From: Sulfurimonas sp. UBA6014
GTDB taxonomy: Bacteria > Campylobacterota > Campylobacteria > Campylobacterales > Sulfurimonadaceae
Assembly: GCA_002428085.1 (NCBI GenBank)
Contig: DJAA01000066.1
Span: 35,148 to 75,339 of the forward strand
DNA: 40,192 nucleotides
Direction of reading: 5' to 3'
The translations under genes were made by a program, and so were the position numbers. This document shows positions 1 to 8,425 of this stretch, piece by piece; within the stretch, counting starts at the first letter, position 1, and each line of letters opens with the position of its first letter. The notes under the pieces were generated by a model. That model was not told where the DNA came from. It did no database searches and worked only from the letters and a program-made list of their open reading frames with translations.

Positions 1-953
1 CTCCCTATGGGATTCATCATGTTGAGTTTGCCTTGACGCATCGCCTCAACAAGTCCTGCTACTCCAAGTTGTGAATCATTTTTTAACTCGAGTGGGTCGC
101 AATATCTGTCATCAACCCTTCTTAAGAGTGTATTGATTTGTTGCAATCCACCTAAACTCTTCACCCAAAGAGAGCCATTTTTAACGAGTAAATCTTCCCC
201 TTGAACCATTTTAATCTCTAAATGAGAACTTAAATACGCATGTTCAAAATAGGTTTCATTATGAGGTCCAGGGGTAAAGAGTGCAACAGATGAAATATCT
301 CCTCCTGATAAATGTGTCAACGCTGCTTTATACTCTTCAAGGAAAGCGGCTAATTTTTGCTTTTGGATATTTGGATACAAATCTTGTGTGACACTATTCA
401 TGGTGAGTCTATTTTCTATGGCGTACCCTAGTCCTGAGGGAGCCTGCGTTTTGTCACTGACAACCCACATTTTTCCATCAGGTCCACGGGCTAAATCCGT
501 AGCATAAAAATAAAGATTAAAATCCTCTTTAAACCCAAAATCAAAAACCTCACTTGCAAAACCTTTATGACTAAAAATAACCTCAGCAGGGATAATATTA
601 TCTTTTATAAGCCGCTGATTGGAGTATAAATCTTTAAATATAAGGTTAAAAAGTTTTGCCCTTTGCTTAAGCCCTTTTTTTATCCCATTCCACTCATCTT
701 CTGCGATGATAAATGGAATCAAATCCATACTCCATGACCTATTGACTGTTCCATCATGGTCATCATAAATATTATATGTCACCCCGTTATCTTCAAGGTA
801 CCAATTTATCTCAGCTTGTTTTTCTCTGAGTTTTTCTAAGCCTGCATTTTCTATATCTTTAACAACATCTTTCCAGTTTTCTCTGACATTTTTATTGCCA
901 TCATATACTTCATCAAAAGATGATCTAGAAACATACGTGTCAAAAATCTCCAT
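1..953 (-). CDS. circularly permuted type 2 ATP-grasp protein, N-terminal part
   Basis: This reading frame is open from an ATG at 953 to the window edge, giving about 317 residues with the C-terminus missing. The ATG directly abuts the TAA of the 1122-residue gene upstream, so the two are translationally linked. The translation resembles the DUF404/DUF407 (COG2308) family: an early 'FDEVYDG' segment, then 'MDLIPFI', then a Gln-Arg-containing helix, then 'ATDLARGPDG' and 'PSGLGYAIENR', and near the edge 'VEAMRQGKLNMMNPIG'. Members are predicted ATP-dependent carboxylate-amine ligases and often carry or adjoin an alpha-E domain; whether this one does lies outside the window. Its place behind two transglutaminase-like genes fits the known COG2308/COG1305/DUF2126 neighbourhood. 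Substrate unknown. Confidence 0.85.
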   Translation of the reverse strand, partial: MEIFDTYVSRSSFDEVYDGNKNVRENWKDVVKDIENAGLEKLREKQAEINWYLEDNGVTYNIYDDHDGTVNRSWSMDLIPFIIAEDEWNGIKKGLKQRAKLFNLIFKDLYSNQRLIKDNIIPAEVIFSHKGFASEVFDFGFKEDFNLYFYATDLARGPDGKMWVVSDKTQAPSGLGYAIENRLTMNSVTQDLYPNIQKQKLAAFLEEYKAALTHLSGGDISSVALFTPGPHNETYFEHAYLSSHLEIKMVQGEDLLVKNGSLWVKSLGGLQQINTLLRRVDDRYCDPLELKNDSQLGVAGLVEAMRQGKLNMMNPIG

Positions 954-3900
954 TTACTGTTTAGCCCACTTTCTTCGAAGGTCTAATGTATTTGGATACT
1001 CCAAACTTGTTGGAACTGTTTGAAAAATAAAGAGTTTATTTTCAGGTTGATGACTCGCTAAAACAGCTCTTTTTGCCCCAAATTTGTTGCACAAACTTTG
1101 CTTAACAATAGAAGAAGAGACATATTCCAAATCACCTTGCGTATGGTTAAAATCATAAAATCTATTAACTCTTCTTGATTCTGCTTCGCCAGCATTGATT
1201 GGGAAAGTCTCATACGTTCTTCCTCCAGGGTGAGAAACATAGTACTTCATTCCTCCGATAGAACGTTCATTCCATTTATCGACAATGTCAAATGTAAGTG
1301 GTGTATCAACCCCGATTGTTGGATGCAGAGCCGACCATGGTTGCCATGCTTTGTATTTTACGCCTGCAACAAATTCACCCTCAACACCTGTAGGGCTCAA
1401 AGGAATCGCTACTGAATTACAAGTCAGAACATAACGCTCAGGGGTAAAATTATTTACTTTTATCTGGACACGCTCAAGGGAAGAATCGACATAACGTGAT
1501 GTTCCCTGAGAACCGCTCTCTTCACCGAGGACATGCCAAGGCTCAATCGCACCGCGAAGTTCAAGATGGACATTTTCAATCGTTGCCATTCCATAAAGAG
1601 GAAATCTAAACTCAAAGAAAGGGTCAAACCAGCCAAGTTGAAAGTCATACCCTTCGTTATTTAAAAATTCGACTATATCTTTAATGTCTTCTTTTACATA
1701 GTGCTCAAGCAAAAACTTGTCATGAAGCTGTGTGCCCCAGCGAACAAGTTTATGTTTATATGGCTTTCTCCAAAAGAGCGACACGAGCGTTCGAATGAGA
1801 AGGTTTTGCATGAGTGCCATTTTAGGATGTGGCGGCATATCAAACCCGCGAAGCTCTAAAATACCAAGTCTTCCCGTGTTAGAGTCTGGTGAATAAAGTT
1901 TGTCGATACAAAATTCAGAACGATGGGTATTTCCTGTAATGTCGGTGAGCATGTGACGGAAAAGTCTGTCCGTAATCCAAAAAGGCACTTCCTCATCGAG
2001 TGGAATTTGAGAAAATGCTATTTCTAATTCATAAAGATTTTCTAATCTTCCCTCATCTACACGCGGTGCTTGAGAAGTCGGTCCAATAAAAGCACCCGAA
2101 AAAAGATACGATAAACCTGGATGGTGCTGCCAAAAAGTGATAAGACTTCGAAGTACTTCAGGACGTCTTAAAAGCGGACTGTCCTCAGGTTTCATCGCCC
2201 CAATAGTGACGTGATTACCGCCGCCTGTTCCTGTGTGCTTTCCATCAAGCATAAATTTTTCTGTTCCAAGACGTGATTCTCGCGCATCTTTATAGAGGGT
2301 AAACAAGTTCGCTGTAAGCTCATGCCATGAACTGACAGGCTGGATATTAACCTCAATAACACCTGGATCAGGCGTTACTTTAATAGTCTCCAAACGAAGA
2401 TCATGTGCTGGCTCGTACCCTTCCAAAACAACTTTAATATTAAGTTTTTGAGCTACTGCTTCAATGGAGGCAATAAGGTCTAAAAATGCTTCTGTATGGT
2501 TGAGTGGTGGTAAAAATATATAAAGCTTCCCATTTCTTATTTCAACATTCAAACCTGTTCGAATAAAGAGTGCATGAGGGTCATTTTTTATCTCAATCGT
2601 CTCACCCCCCTCTGCACGTTTAAGAGCTTTTTTGAGAAACTTTTTAAGCTTAGGCGCTTTTGCAAAAAGGTCTGGTTCAAAATGTAAAGGCAACTCATTT
2701 TCAGGATTTTGAATTAATGAATTCATAGGAAGTCGAAGCCCCAAAGGGGAATCCCCTGGAATCAAAAAAAGTCCCCCTCTTTTAAAAGACCAAAAAGAAG
2801 TCATCCAGACATTCTCGGCATAATTAAGTGGTAAAACGTATCCGACAGGTTTACTAAGACCTTGGCTTAAAACTCTTGCAATAGTATTGCGCTCAATTTC
2901 ATTATCAATATTGTAATCGAGCGGGTCGATATCCAAAGGAAGTGCTGCCTCTTTCATAATGAAATGAATAGGGTCTTCATAAGCGGCAAGAATTGTCTCC
3001 TTGTTCACCCTCAGCGTCAATGCTAAAGCTTCGATAAACTTTTGAGCATCCTCTTGTGTGTAGTTATATGTTTCGTTCATGTTGGCAAATAAATTTGGTT
3101 CTTTCCAAATCTTTTTGCCATCTTTTCTCCATATAATTGATGTTTGCCATCTAGGAATAGCCTCTCCAGGATACCACTTCCCTTGTGCATAATGGAGCAT
3201 CCCACCTTTTCCAAAAGAGCTTAAAAGTTTTCGAGCAAGCACATCTGCAAGCTTTCTTTTTTCAGCTCCATCAGCTGCTGTGTTCCATTGGTCTGACTCC
3301 ATATCATCGATAGAGACAAAAGTTGGCTCTCCACCCATGGAGAGCCTTACATCATTCTCCTCAAGCTCCTCATCTACCTCATATCCAAGTTTGTTGATAG
3401 CATCCCATTGGTCATCTCGATAAGGTTTTGTCACACGAGGAGATTCAAAAATTCTTGTGACCGTGTTTGAAAATTTAAATTCTGTTTTACATTTGTCACC
3501 CAAACCCTCTATCGCATGAGCACTTTCAAAATGGGCAGTACAAGCCAACGGAATATGACCCTCGCCCGCAAAAAGTCCACTTGTAGCATCAAGTCCTACC
3601 CAACCTGCTCCAGGGAGATACACTTCAGTCCATGCATGCAAATCTGTGAAGTCCTCTTCAGGACCACTTGGTCCATCGAGTGACTTTTCATCCTGTTTAA
3701 GTTGTACAAGATAACCCGATACAAATCGAGCTGCAAGTCCCAAATGTCTTAATACCTGTACAAAAAGCCAAGCATAATCTCTACAACTTCCTAACTTTTT
3801 ATCTAAAGTCACCTCACAACTTTGAACGCCTGCTTCAAGACGAACAGTGTATTTTAAATGTTTGTATATTTCTGTATTGAGATAAACAAGAAAATCGTTA

Positions 3901-4322
3901 ATTTTACGTTTTTGTAAATCAAGTGAGCTAATAAATTTAATGAGCTGATCACTTTTTTCAGTTTTTTCAAAATAGGGGCTTAGTTCTGCTTTAAGTGCGG
4001 GTTTATACACAAAAGGGTATTGCTCTGCATACTCTTCAACAAAAAAGTCAAAAGGGTTAATAGAAATCAAATCTGCGATAACTTCCACCTCAATGCCAAA
4101 TTCTTTCACTTTTTCAGGAAAAACTATTCTTGCCAAATAGTTCCCATACGCATCTTGTTGCCAGTTAATGAAATGATTTGCTGGTGTAATTTTCATCGAA
4201 TATGCATCGATAGGGGTTCTGCTATGAGGGGCAGGACGAAGTCTGATAGTATGAGGAGAGAGTGAAATATACTTGTCATATTTATAATAAGTATTGTGAG
4301 AGAGTACGACTTTGAGTGCCAT
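954..4322 (-). CDS. transglutaminase-like / DUF2126 putative amidoligase fusion protein
   Basis: The protein has 1122 residues. Residues 1-90 match the bacterial transglutaminase N-terminal region and about 160-260 form a transglutaminase core with an apparently intact triad: Cys180 in 'GSCRDYAW', His229 in 'DLHAWTEVY' and Asp245 in 'VGLDATSG'. The remaining ~800 residues are DUF2126, beginning around 'LSMGGEPTFVSIDD', a family annotated as putative amidoligase. No signal peptide is visible, so it is probably cytoplasmic. The start at 4322 is supported by an AGGA-type ribosome site just upstream and a TATAAT at 4374-4379. The ATP-grasp gene follows with no gap. The set is predicted, from published comparative genomics, to make or process a peptide-like product; the chemistry is unproven. 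Confidence 0.9.
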   Translation of the reverse strand: MALKVVLSHNTYYKYDKYISLSPHTIRLRPAPHSRTPIDAYSMKITPANHFINWQQDAYGNYLARIVFPEKVKEFGIEVEVIADLISINPFDFFVEEYAEQYPFVYKPALKAELSPYFEKTEKSDQLIKFISSLDLQKRKINDFLVYLNTEIYKHLKYTVRLEAGVQSCEVTLDKKLGSCRDYAWLFVQVLRHLGLAARFVSGYLVQLKQDEKSLDGPSGPEEDFTDLHAWTEVYLPGAGWVGLDATSGLFAGEGHIPLACTAHFESAHAIEGLGDKCKTEFKFSNTVTRIFESPRVTKPYRDDQWDAINKLGYEVDEELEENDVRLSMGGEPTFVSIDDMESDQWNTAADGAEKRKLADVLARKLLSSFGKGGMLHYAQGKWYPGEAIPRWQTSIIWRKDGKKIWKEPNLFANMNETYNYTQEDAQKFIEALALTLRVNKETILAAYEDPIHFIMKEAALPLDIDPLDYNIDNEIERNTIARVLSQGLSKPVGYVLPLNYAENVWMTSFWSFKRGGLFLIPGDSPLGLRLPMNSLIQNPENELPLHFEPDLFAKAPKLKKFLKKALKRAEGGETIEIKNDPHALFIRTGLNVEIRNGKLYIFLPPLNHTEAFLDLIASIEAVAQKLNIKVVLEGYEPAHDLRLETIKVTPDPGVIEVNIQPVSSWHELTANLFTLYKDARESRLGTEKFMLDGKHTGTGGGNHVTIGAMKPEDSPLLRRPEVLRSLITFWQHHPGLSYLFSGAFIGPTSQAPRVDEGRLENLYELEIAFSQIPLDEEVPFWITDRLFRHMLTDITGNTHRSEFCIDKLYSPDSNTGRLGILELRGFDMPPHPKMALMQNLLIRTLVSLFWRKPYKHKLVRWGTQLHDKFLLEHYVKEDIKDIVEFLNNEGYDFQLGWFDPFFEFRFPLYGMATIENVHLELRGAIEPWHVLGEESGSQGTSRYVDSSLERVQIKVNNFTPERYVLTCNSVAIPLSPTGVEGEFVAGVKYKAWQPWSALHPTIGVDTPLTFDIVDKWNERSIGGMKYYVSHPGGRTYETFPINAGEAESRRVNRFYDFNHTQGDLEYVSSSIVKQSLCNKFGAKRAVLASHQPENKLFIFQTVPTSLEYPNTLDLRRKWAKQ

Positions 4323-4373
4323 GCATGGTCCTTTAGTATTTTCGTAAATTTTATAGATGAAATTTATAAGTTT

Positions 4374-4379
4374 ATTATA
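4374..4379 (-). promoter_or_regulatory. -10 box before the DUF2126 gene
   Basis: The minus strand reads TATAAT here, about 52 bases before the ATG at 4322, in an AT-rich gap. This suggests the DUF2126/ATP-grasp pair has its own promoter besides any read-through from the transglutaminase gene. No clear -35 box is seen. Confidence 0.5.
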
Positions 4380-4429
4380 TCACGCTCCATTCAAATCTAA
4401 GATTAGGAATGTGGACAAATTTTAACACG

Positions 4430-5281
4430 CTAGCATTGACTCACCCAAACCCCTACATCAAGAGTTGATTTGGCCTCACCTGCAAATGAACCCGAAATTG
4501 GGGGGACTGATTCGGCAAGCCTTGAGACTGCTACAGGAATATGATCAGACCCTACAATGTCTCCAATAGTCGGATCAAATCCCTTCCAGCCAGCACCAGG
4601 GATATAGACTTCAGCCCATGCATGTGTTGAACCAATGGCATCAACCATGAGTGGTGCATAAAGATATCCACTTACAAAACGCGATGCAAGTCCTAAACAT
4701 TTTACCGCTTCCATAAACAAAAGGGCAAAATCACGGCATGAACCTGATTTCAAAAATAATGTCTCCTGCGCACTTTGAACACCTGGCTCTTCTCTTATAG
4801 TATACGTAAATGTAGTATAAATGCGATGTGCAAGCCTTTGTAAGAGAGTATAAGTTTGCACTGCCTCGCCACTTTTATAGAGGGTAAAAATCCAATCATT
4901 AAGAAGAACCCTTGTCTTTTCTTGGGGCAAAACCATGTAGCAAGAGAGAAGAAATAAATCAGCAGGTTTATACATGAATGGATATGCTACTGCATAATCA
5001 GCGACTATAAAATCCAGCGGCGAATCATTATATTGCTGAATAATCACTTGGCTCTCAATCAAAAGTTGTTGTGTTTTTTGGTCAAAGTTTGCAATCGCCA
5101 CTGAATTTCCCTCAACATCCCTGTGCCAAAATATTTTTGCTTCTGGGGTGCTTTTAAGAACAAAAGACTCGATTCGTAACTCATAATCTTCTCTAGGGCG
5201 CAAAAGTAAATAATGTCTCCCTAAATTTACCTCGGATGAGTAGTTATAGTACGTTCGGTGAATAATTTTATAGCGTTGCAT
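4430..5281 (-). CDS. transglutaminase-like cysteine protease family protein
   Basis: This 283-residue protein has the bacterial transglutaminase-like N-terminal domain (about 1-90) and a COG1305-type core (about 155-250). The triad is Cys182 in 'GSCRDFAL', His220 in 'STHAWAEVY' and Asp236 in 'KGFDPTIG'. It closely parallels the N-terminal third of the 1122-residue neighbour downstream, which suggests duplication. A GGAG site five bases before the ATG fixes the start. No signal peptide or membrane segment is visible, implying a cytoplasmic enzyme. Such enzymes can be proteases, amidases or transamidases, and the sequence cannot tell which. A Fur-box-like sequence lies about 40-58 bases before the start codon. 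Confidence 0.9.
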   Translation of the reverse strand: MQRYKIIHRTYYNYSSEVNLGRHYLLLRPREDYELRIESFVLKSTPEAKIFWHRDVEGNSVAIANFDQKTQQLLIESQVIIQQYNDSPLDFIVADYAVAYPFMYKPADLFLLSCYMVLPQEKTRVLLNDWIFTLYKSGEAVQTYTLLQRLAHRIYTTFTYTIREEPGVQSAQETLFLKSGSCRDFALLFMEAVKCLGLASRFVSGYLYAPLMVDAIGSTHAWAEVYIPGAGWKGFDPTIGDIVGSDHIPVAVSRLAESVPPISGSFAGEAKSTLDVGVWVSQC

Positions 5282-5320
5282 ATTTTCTCCTTCGAGCTAT
5301 TTTTAGCGTAAAATACAAAA

Positions 5321-5339
5321 AATAATCATAATCATTTTA
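5321..5339. promoter_or_regulatory. candidate Fur box before the transglutaminase gene
   Basis: AATAATCATAATCATTTTA agrees with the 19-base Fur consensus at 15 positions by eye. It overlaps a minus-strand TATAAA-like -10 (about 5337-5342) for the gene starting at 5281. Binding by Fur is inferred. AT-rich DNA can give chance matches, but the core 'ATAATCATAATCAT' is good. Confidence 0.4.
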
Positions 5340-5429
5340 TACCTCTTTTGCTTAATCGCAAGAAGCACCATCAATGATTAAATTTTATAGTAAATAATTT
5401 GTATTTTTAGAAGGTAAATAGAAGCTGCG

Positions 5430-5455
5430 ACCAAAACGAACTCATCCGTTTTGGT
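5430..5455 (-). terminator. inverted repeat after the DUF302 lipoprotein gene
   Basis: ACCAAAACG and CGTTTTGGT form a perfect 9-bp stem around an 8-base loop, 13 bases past the stop codon at 5468. No long T-run follows on the minus strand, so it is a weak or factor-assisted terminator, or a 3'-end stabilising hairpin. Confidence 0.5.
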
Positions 5456-5467
5456 GCGTGAGGTCAG

Positions 5468-7345
5468 TTAATAGATTAAAGGTGTGATTTCACTATTAGT
5501 TCCATCAAATCCGCTCACATTATGCTCCATAGCATAATCAACTATTTTTTTCAGATCCCCATTAATATTGTCAATAATTCTGTTAAATGCTGCGACTTCC
5601 TCGGTGCTCATTCTAGCCATGCTATCAGAGAACATAGTTCCAAACATAAACTCAGGATTTAGGATTGAGATATCTATTGTCGTATTGTTTTCAGGGTTTA
5701 CAAACACTGCAATTTCGCATGGAAGTGCTGGTGTATGGTACTCGCCTGTTGCAAGTGCTTCTTTTGCATATGTTGGTGAGCAAGCTTCAACTATCCAAGA
5801 GCCGCCTGGCACTTTTAGAGGTTCAAGTCTTCCTGATCTCCATGAGGGAGTAGCTCCTGCGAGCGTACTTGGAAGTATACTTTTTAATGCTGCTTCTTGA
5901 ACACCAACTACTCCCTCTGTATCACTTGTCATAACAGAGATAATTTTTGCAGCAATTGCTTTTGCACTTAAAGAGGTGTATTGTGTCACTCCATCGCCTA
6001 CATATGTGTAGTGTCTGTAAGGAACTTTGCCCTCTTTTGATGTATCCGTTGTGGCCATAGCTTTAGACATGGCAGAATAAATTGTTCCCATTTTGATTGC
6101 TGTTTTTGAGTACTCTTCATGATTTGCATCAAAAGCATTATAAATCATAGCAAATATTTCATTTTTAACTTGCGTAGGAAGTGCCATCATGTCAGATTTG
6201 AATGCTTGATTTTCCATTTCTGTTGAGTTGAATACTTCCGTAAAAAAAAGAGTAAAGATTGTTTCAGGGTTGAGCATATCTACATATATACCATTTTCGT
6301 CATGATAGATTGTTACTTCACATGGAAGTGCAGTAGTATGGTAAATACCTTTTTGAACTTTAGCACCACTCTCTCCACCAACATTAACAACACCAAGCGC
6401 CTTAGATGCATACGTCGAGTTACACACTTCAACTACTTTAACTTTTTTTGTGTTCACTGCCGTTGTAGGATAGTTTGGATCAATTGGTTTTTTTGTTGGG
6501 ATAGCAAGAATGTGATGGGCAAGTGTTTCATCTGTTGCTATTGCAGTAGACTCATATCCCGCAACTATCCAGTTTGCCCCTTTAAATGTGCTTGCATCTG
6601 CCACTGGCTCATTTGTATTGGCAACATATTTTGCAAACGTATTTGCAAGTTGCGCTACTTTTGCATAGGTAGCATTATGATCCATACTGCCATCTGCTTT
6701 TTTTACAGTAGGAAAAATTGCAACGCGCTCATATGGGGAAAAACTCCCATCCCCAAAAGGAATTTTATCACTCTCTACAACACCTACCAACGATTCTCGC
6801 ATGGATATCTGAGATGCTACATGGAGTCTGGCTTGAGTAAGACTAACTGCCTTAGCACTCACACCTGCTAAAGCATTTAAATTCTCAATCAATGTATCTA
6901 TCCCACTGATTGTATTTGTAGTTGTATCTATACTTAGAGTTGTACGAGTTCCAAGCCATGCTGCTATGGCAGTTTTTGTCTCTTTTGTTAAAGTAATTCC
7001 GTTATTGGCATTGCCATCTGAGTCAATAGATTGTAAAAATGTTGCTGTTGCATTATCATCCTCTTGAATAATCCCCTCAGCAATCAATCCAGACTGACTT
7101 CTTAGGATGAAGTCACCAACTTTAAATGTTACTGTGTCGCCGCTATTAAAACTAAACGCTCCATTGCTGCCTGTAGTTCCACTGAGACCACTTGTAGTTG
7201 TGTAGTCAACACCTTCTATTGCCGAATCTACATAGTAGCCGGTTAACACATCAGCACTCTGCTCATCATTGTTCCCACAACCACTAAACCCGACAAACAA
7301 TAATGCTGCTAAAGCAACAGACCCTAAATATTTTGAATATTTCAT
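5468..7345 (-). CDS. lipoprotein with two DUF302-like domains
   Basis: The ATG at 7345 is chosen over a TTG four codons upstream because GGAG lies six bases before it; this gives 625 residues. The N-terminus is a lipoprotein signal ending 'FVGFSGC', with Cys23 as the lipidation site, followed by a Gly/Thr/Ser-rich stretch resembling a short beta-sandwich ('SNGAFSFNSGDTVTF'). The C-terminal half carries two related segments, each with 'YHT.ALPCE' followed by a strand and 'LNPE', and each preceded by 'C..TYA'. These look like tandem DUF302 domains. It should sit on the outer or inner membrane facing the periplasm. Its function is unknown. It stands alone, with an inverted repeat behind it and a divergent gene ahead. 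Confidence 0.8.
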   Translation of the reverse strand: MKYSKYLGSVALAALLFVGFSGCGNNDEQSADVLTGYYVDSAIEGVDYTTTSGLSGTTGSNGAFSFNSGDTVTFKVGDFILRSQSGLIAEGIIQEDDNATATFLQSIDSDGNANNGITLTKETKTAIAAWLGTRTTLSIDTTTNTISGIDTLIENLNALAGVSAKAVSLTQARLHVASQISMRESLVGVVESDKIPFGDGSFSPYERVAIFPTVKKADGSMDHNATYAKVAQLANTFAKYVANTNEPVADASTFKGANWIVAGYESTAIATDETLAHHILAIPTKKPIDPNYPTTAVNTKKVKVVEVCNSTYASKALGVVNVGGESGAKVQKGIYHTTALPCEVTIYHDENGIYVDMLNPETIFTLFFTEVFNSTEMENQAFKSDMMALPTQVKNEIFAMIYNAFDANHEEYSKTAIKMGTIYSAMSKAMATTDTSKEGKVPYRHYTYVGDGVTQYTSLSAKAIAAKIISVMTSDTEGVVGVQEAALKSILPSTLAGATPSWRSGRLEPLKVPGGSWIVEACSPTYAKEALATGEYHTPALPCEIAVFVNPENNTTIDISILNPEFMFGTMFSDSMARMSTEEVAAFNRIIDNINGDLKKIVDYAMEHNVSGFDGTNSEITPLIY

Positions 7346-7530
7346 ATATAACTCCAAGATTTTAATAAAGTAATATATAATAAAAAATTATTTGAATCAA
7401 CTCAATCATTATTATTTTTTTTAATATTTAAATTTTGTGTATTAATGTAACATTTACAAACAATTGCTTCTTAAACTCAACAAAACATCTTTTTTATATT
7501 GTAATATTCTATATCACCAACAATCAAGGC

Positions 7531-7563
7531 TGTGTCTTTTTTGTGTCTCTGTTATACTATAAT
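7531..7563 (+). promoter_or_regulatory. promoter with TGTGTCT direct repeat before the SHOCT gene
   Basis: Two copies of TGTGTCT start 11 bases apart (7531 and 7542), immediately before overlapping -10 candidates TATACT (7553) and TATAAT (7558). One helical turn of spacing at the -35 position suits a tandem-binding regulator, but only this copy was noticed. The rest of the divergent gap 7346-7613 is AT-rich and shows nothing else clear. Confidence 0.4.
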
Positions 7564-7613
7564 ATCATTCACAATATCAAATAAATACACTTTTCAAACC
7601 TAAGGAATTTCAA

Positions 7614-8375
7614 ATGCAACAACTCACACAAGAGGGTCAAAACCTCGTTCATGACCTCAGTTCTCGATACAATTTAAGCCAAGATGCAGTTATCCACATG
7701 ATTATAGCTGTTAGTAATGGCGGCGGAACTATGGCGCAATTCAATTCTCCCGAACTCGGAGGAGGCGGTCAATGGATGCAAGGCGGAATGACAATGGTAG
7801 GAGACATGTTTAATTATGGTCTTAAAAATACTGTCAATAATTTATGTGCCGAAATTTCTAATGCTCTCTCAAGAATGCAAATTTTTCCATTAGCACCTGC
7901 AGGGACAAGAGCAAGCAACCAATGGTGGCCAATGGATTTAGGGGTTCCATTTAGCAGTGGCGGACAAAACAACACACGTTATGCAGTATTTCCCCACAGA
8001 CTTGCCGTTGAGCTCAATGGCGCAGTAACCGTCTATGACACGCTTGACCACAACATTGGTGGCGTTTCACAACAACAAGGTGGTGATACTTCTCTCACGT
8101 TTAGCAGTCAATATGGAACTATTTCTGTAACTACACTTCCTATTATTTCAGGGCAAGGGACTCCACCGCCGCCAAAAACGAACTTTGCAGAGCCGCTTCA
8201 AAATAACTTTGCAACCCTTGCTCCAGTGCAACAAACTCTACAAACAACACCAACACATGAATCCTCCGTCGCTATTATAGGGCTTATCGCAAAGTTAGCC
8301 GAGTTACACCAAGCAGGAGTTATTTCACAAAGCGAATTTGATTCTAAAAAAATTGATTTACTTAACAGACTTTAA
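7614..8375 (+). CDS. SHOCT domain-containing protein
   Basis: This 253-residue protein has a C-terminal SHOCT-type helical hairpin (about 220-253, 'LIAKLAELHQAGVISQSEFDSKKIDLLNRL' region, shown in part), a short motif found at the ends of many oligomeric or membrane-linked proteins. The N-terminal 90 residues begin with a helical segment and then become Gly/Met/Gln-rich ('GGGGQWMQGG'); the middle is predicted beta-rich, and a Pro/Gln/Thr-rich linker leads to SHOCT. There is no signal peptide. An AGGA site (7601-7604) lies ahead of the ATG. The function is unknown. It runs in the same direction as mgtE, 50 bases ahead of it, so the two may be co-transcribed. Confidence 0.75.
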   Translation: MQQLTQEGQNLVHDLSSRYNLSQDAVIHMIIAVSNGGGTMAQFNSPELGGGGQWMQGGMTMVGDMFNYGLKNTVNNLCAEISNALSRMQIFPLAPAGTRASNQWWPMDLGVPFSSGGQNNTRYAVFPHRLAVELNGAVTVYDTLDHNIGGVSQQQGGDTSLTFSSQYGTISVTTLPIISGQGTPPPPKTNFAEPLQNNFATLAPVQQTLQTTPTHESSVAIIGLIAKLAELHQAGVISQSEFDSKKIDLLNRL

Positions 8376-8425
8376 ACGCTCACTTTGAACTCCTTATATG
8401 AAATTTTATTTATGAGGCTCAAGCG

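Noticed and set aside
6302..6871. 189-codon open frame on the plus strand inside the lipoprotein gene
   Set aside because: It is antisense to a well-supported lipoprotein; its translation is rich in Cys, Phe and Trp with no domain, as expected for a shadow frame.
7448..7458. A further TAACATTT resembling the two-component operator
   Set aside because: No partner repeat lies 11 bases upstream and no -10 sits six bases later, so it is likely chance in AT-rich DNA.
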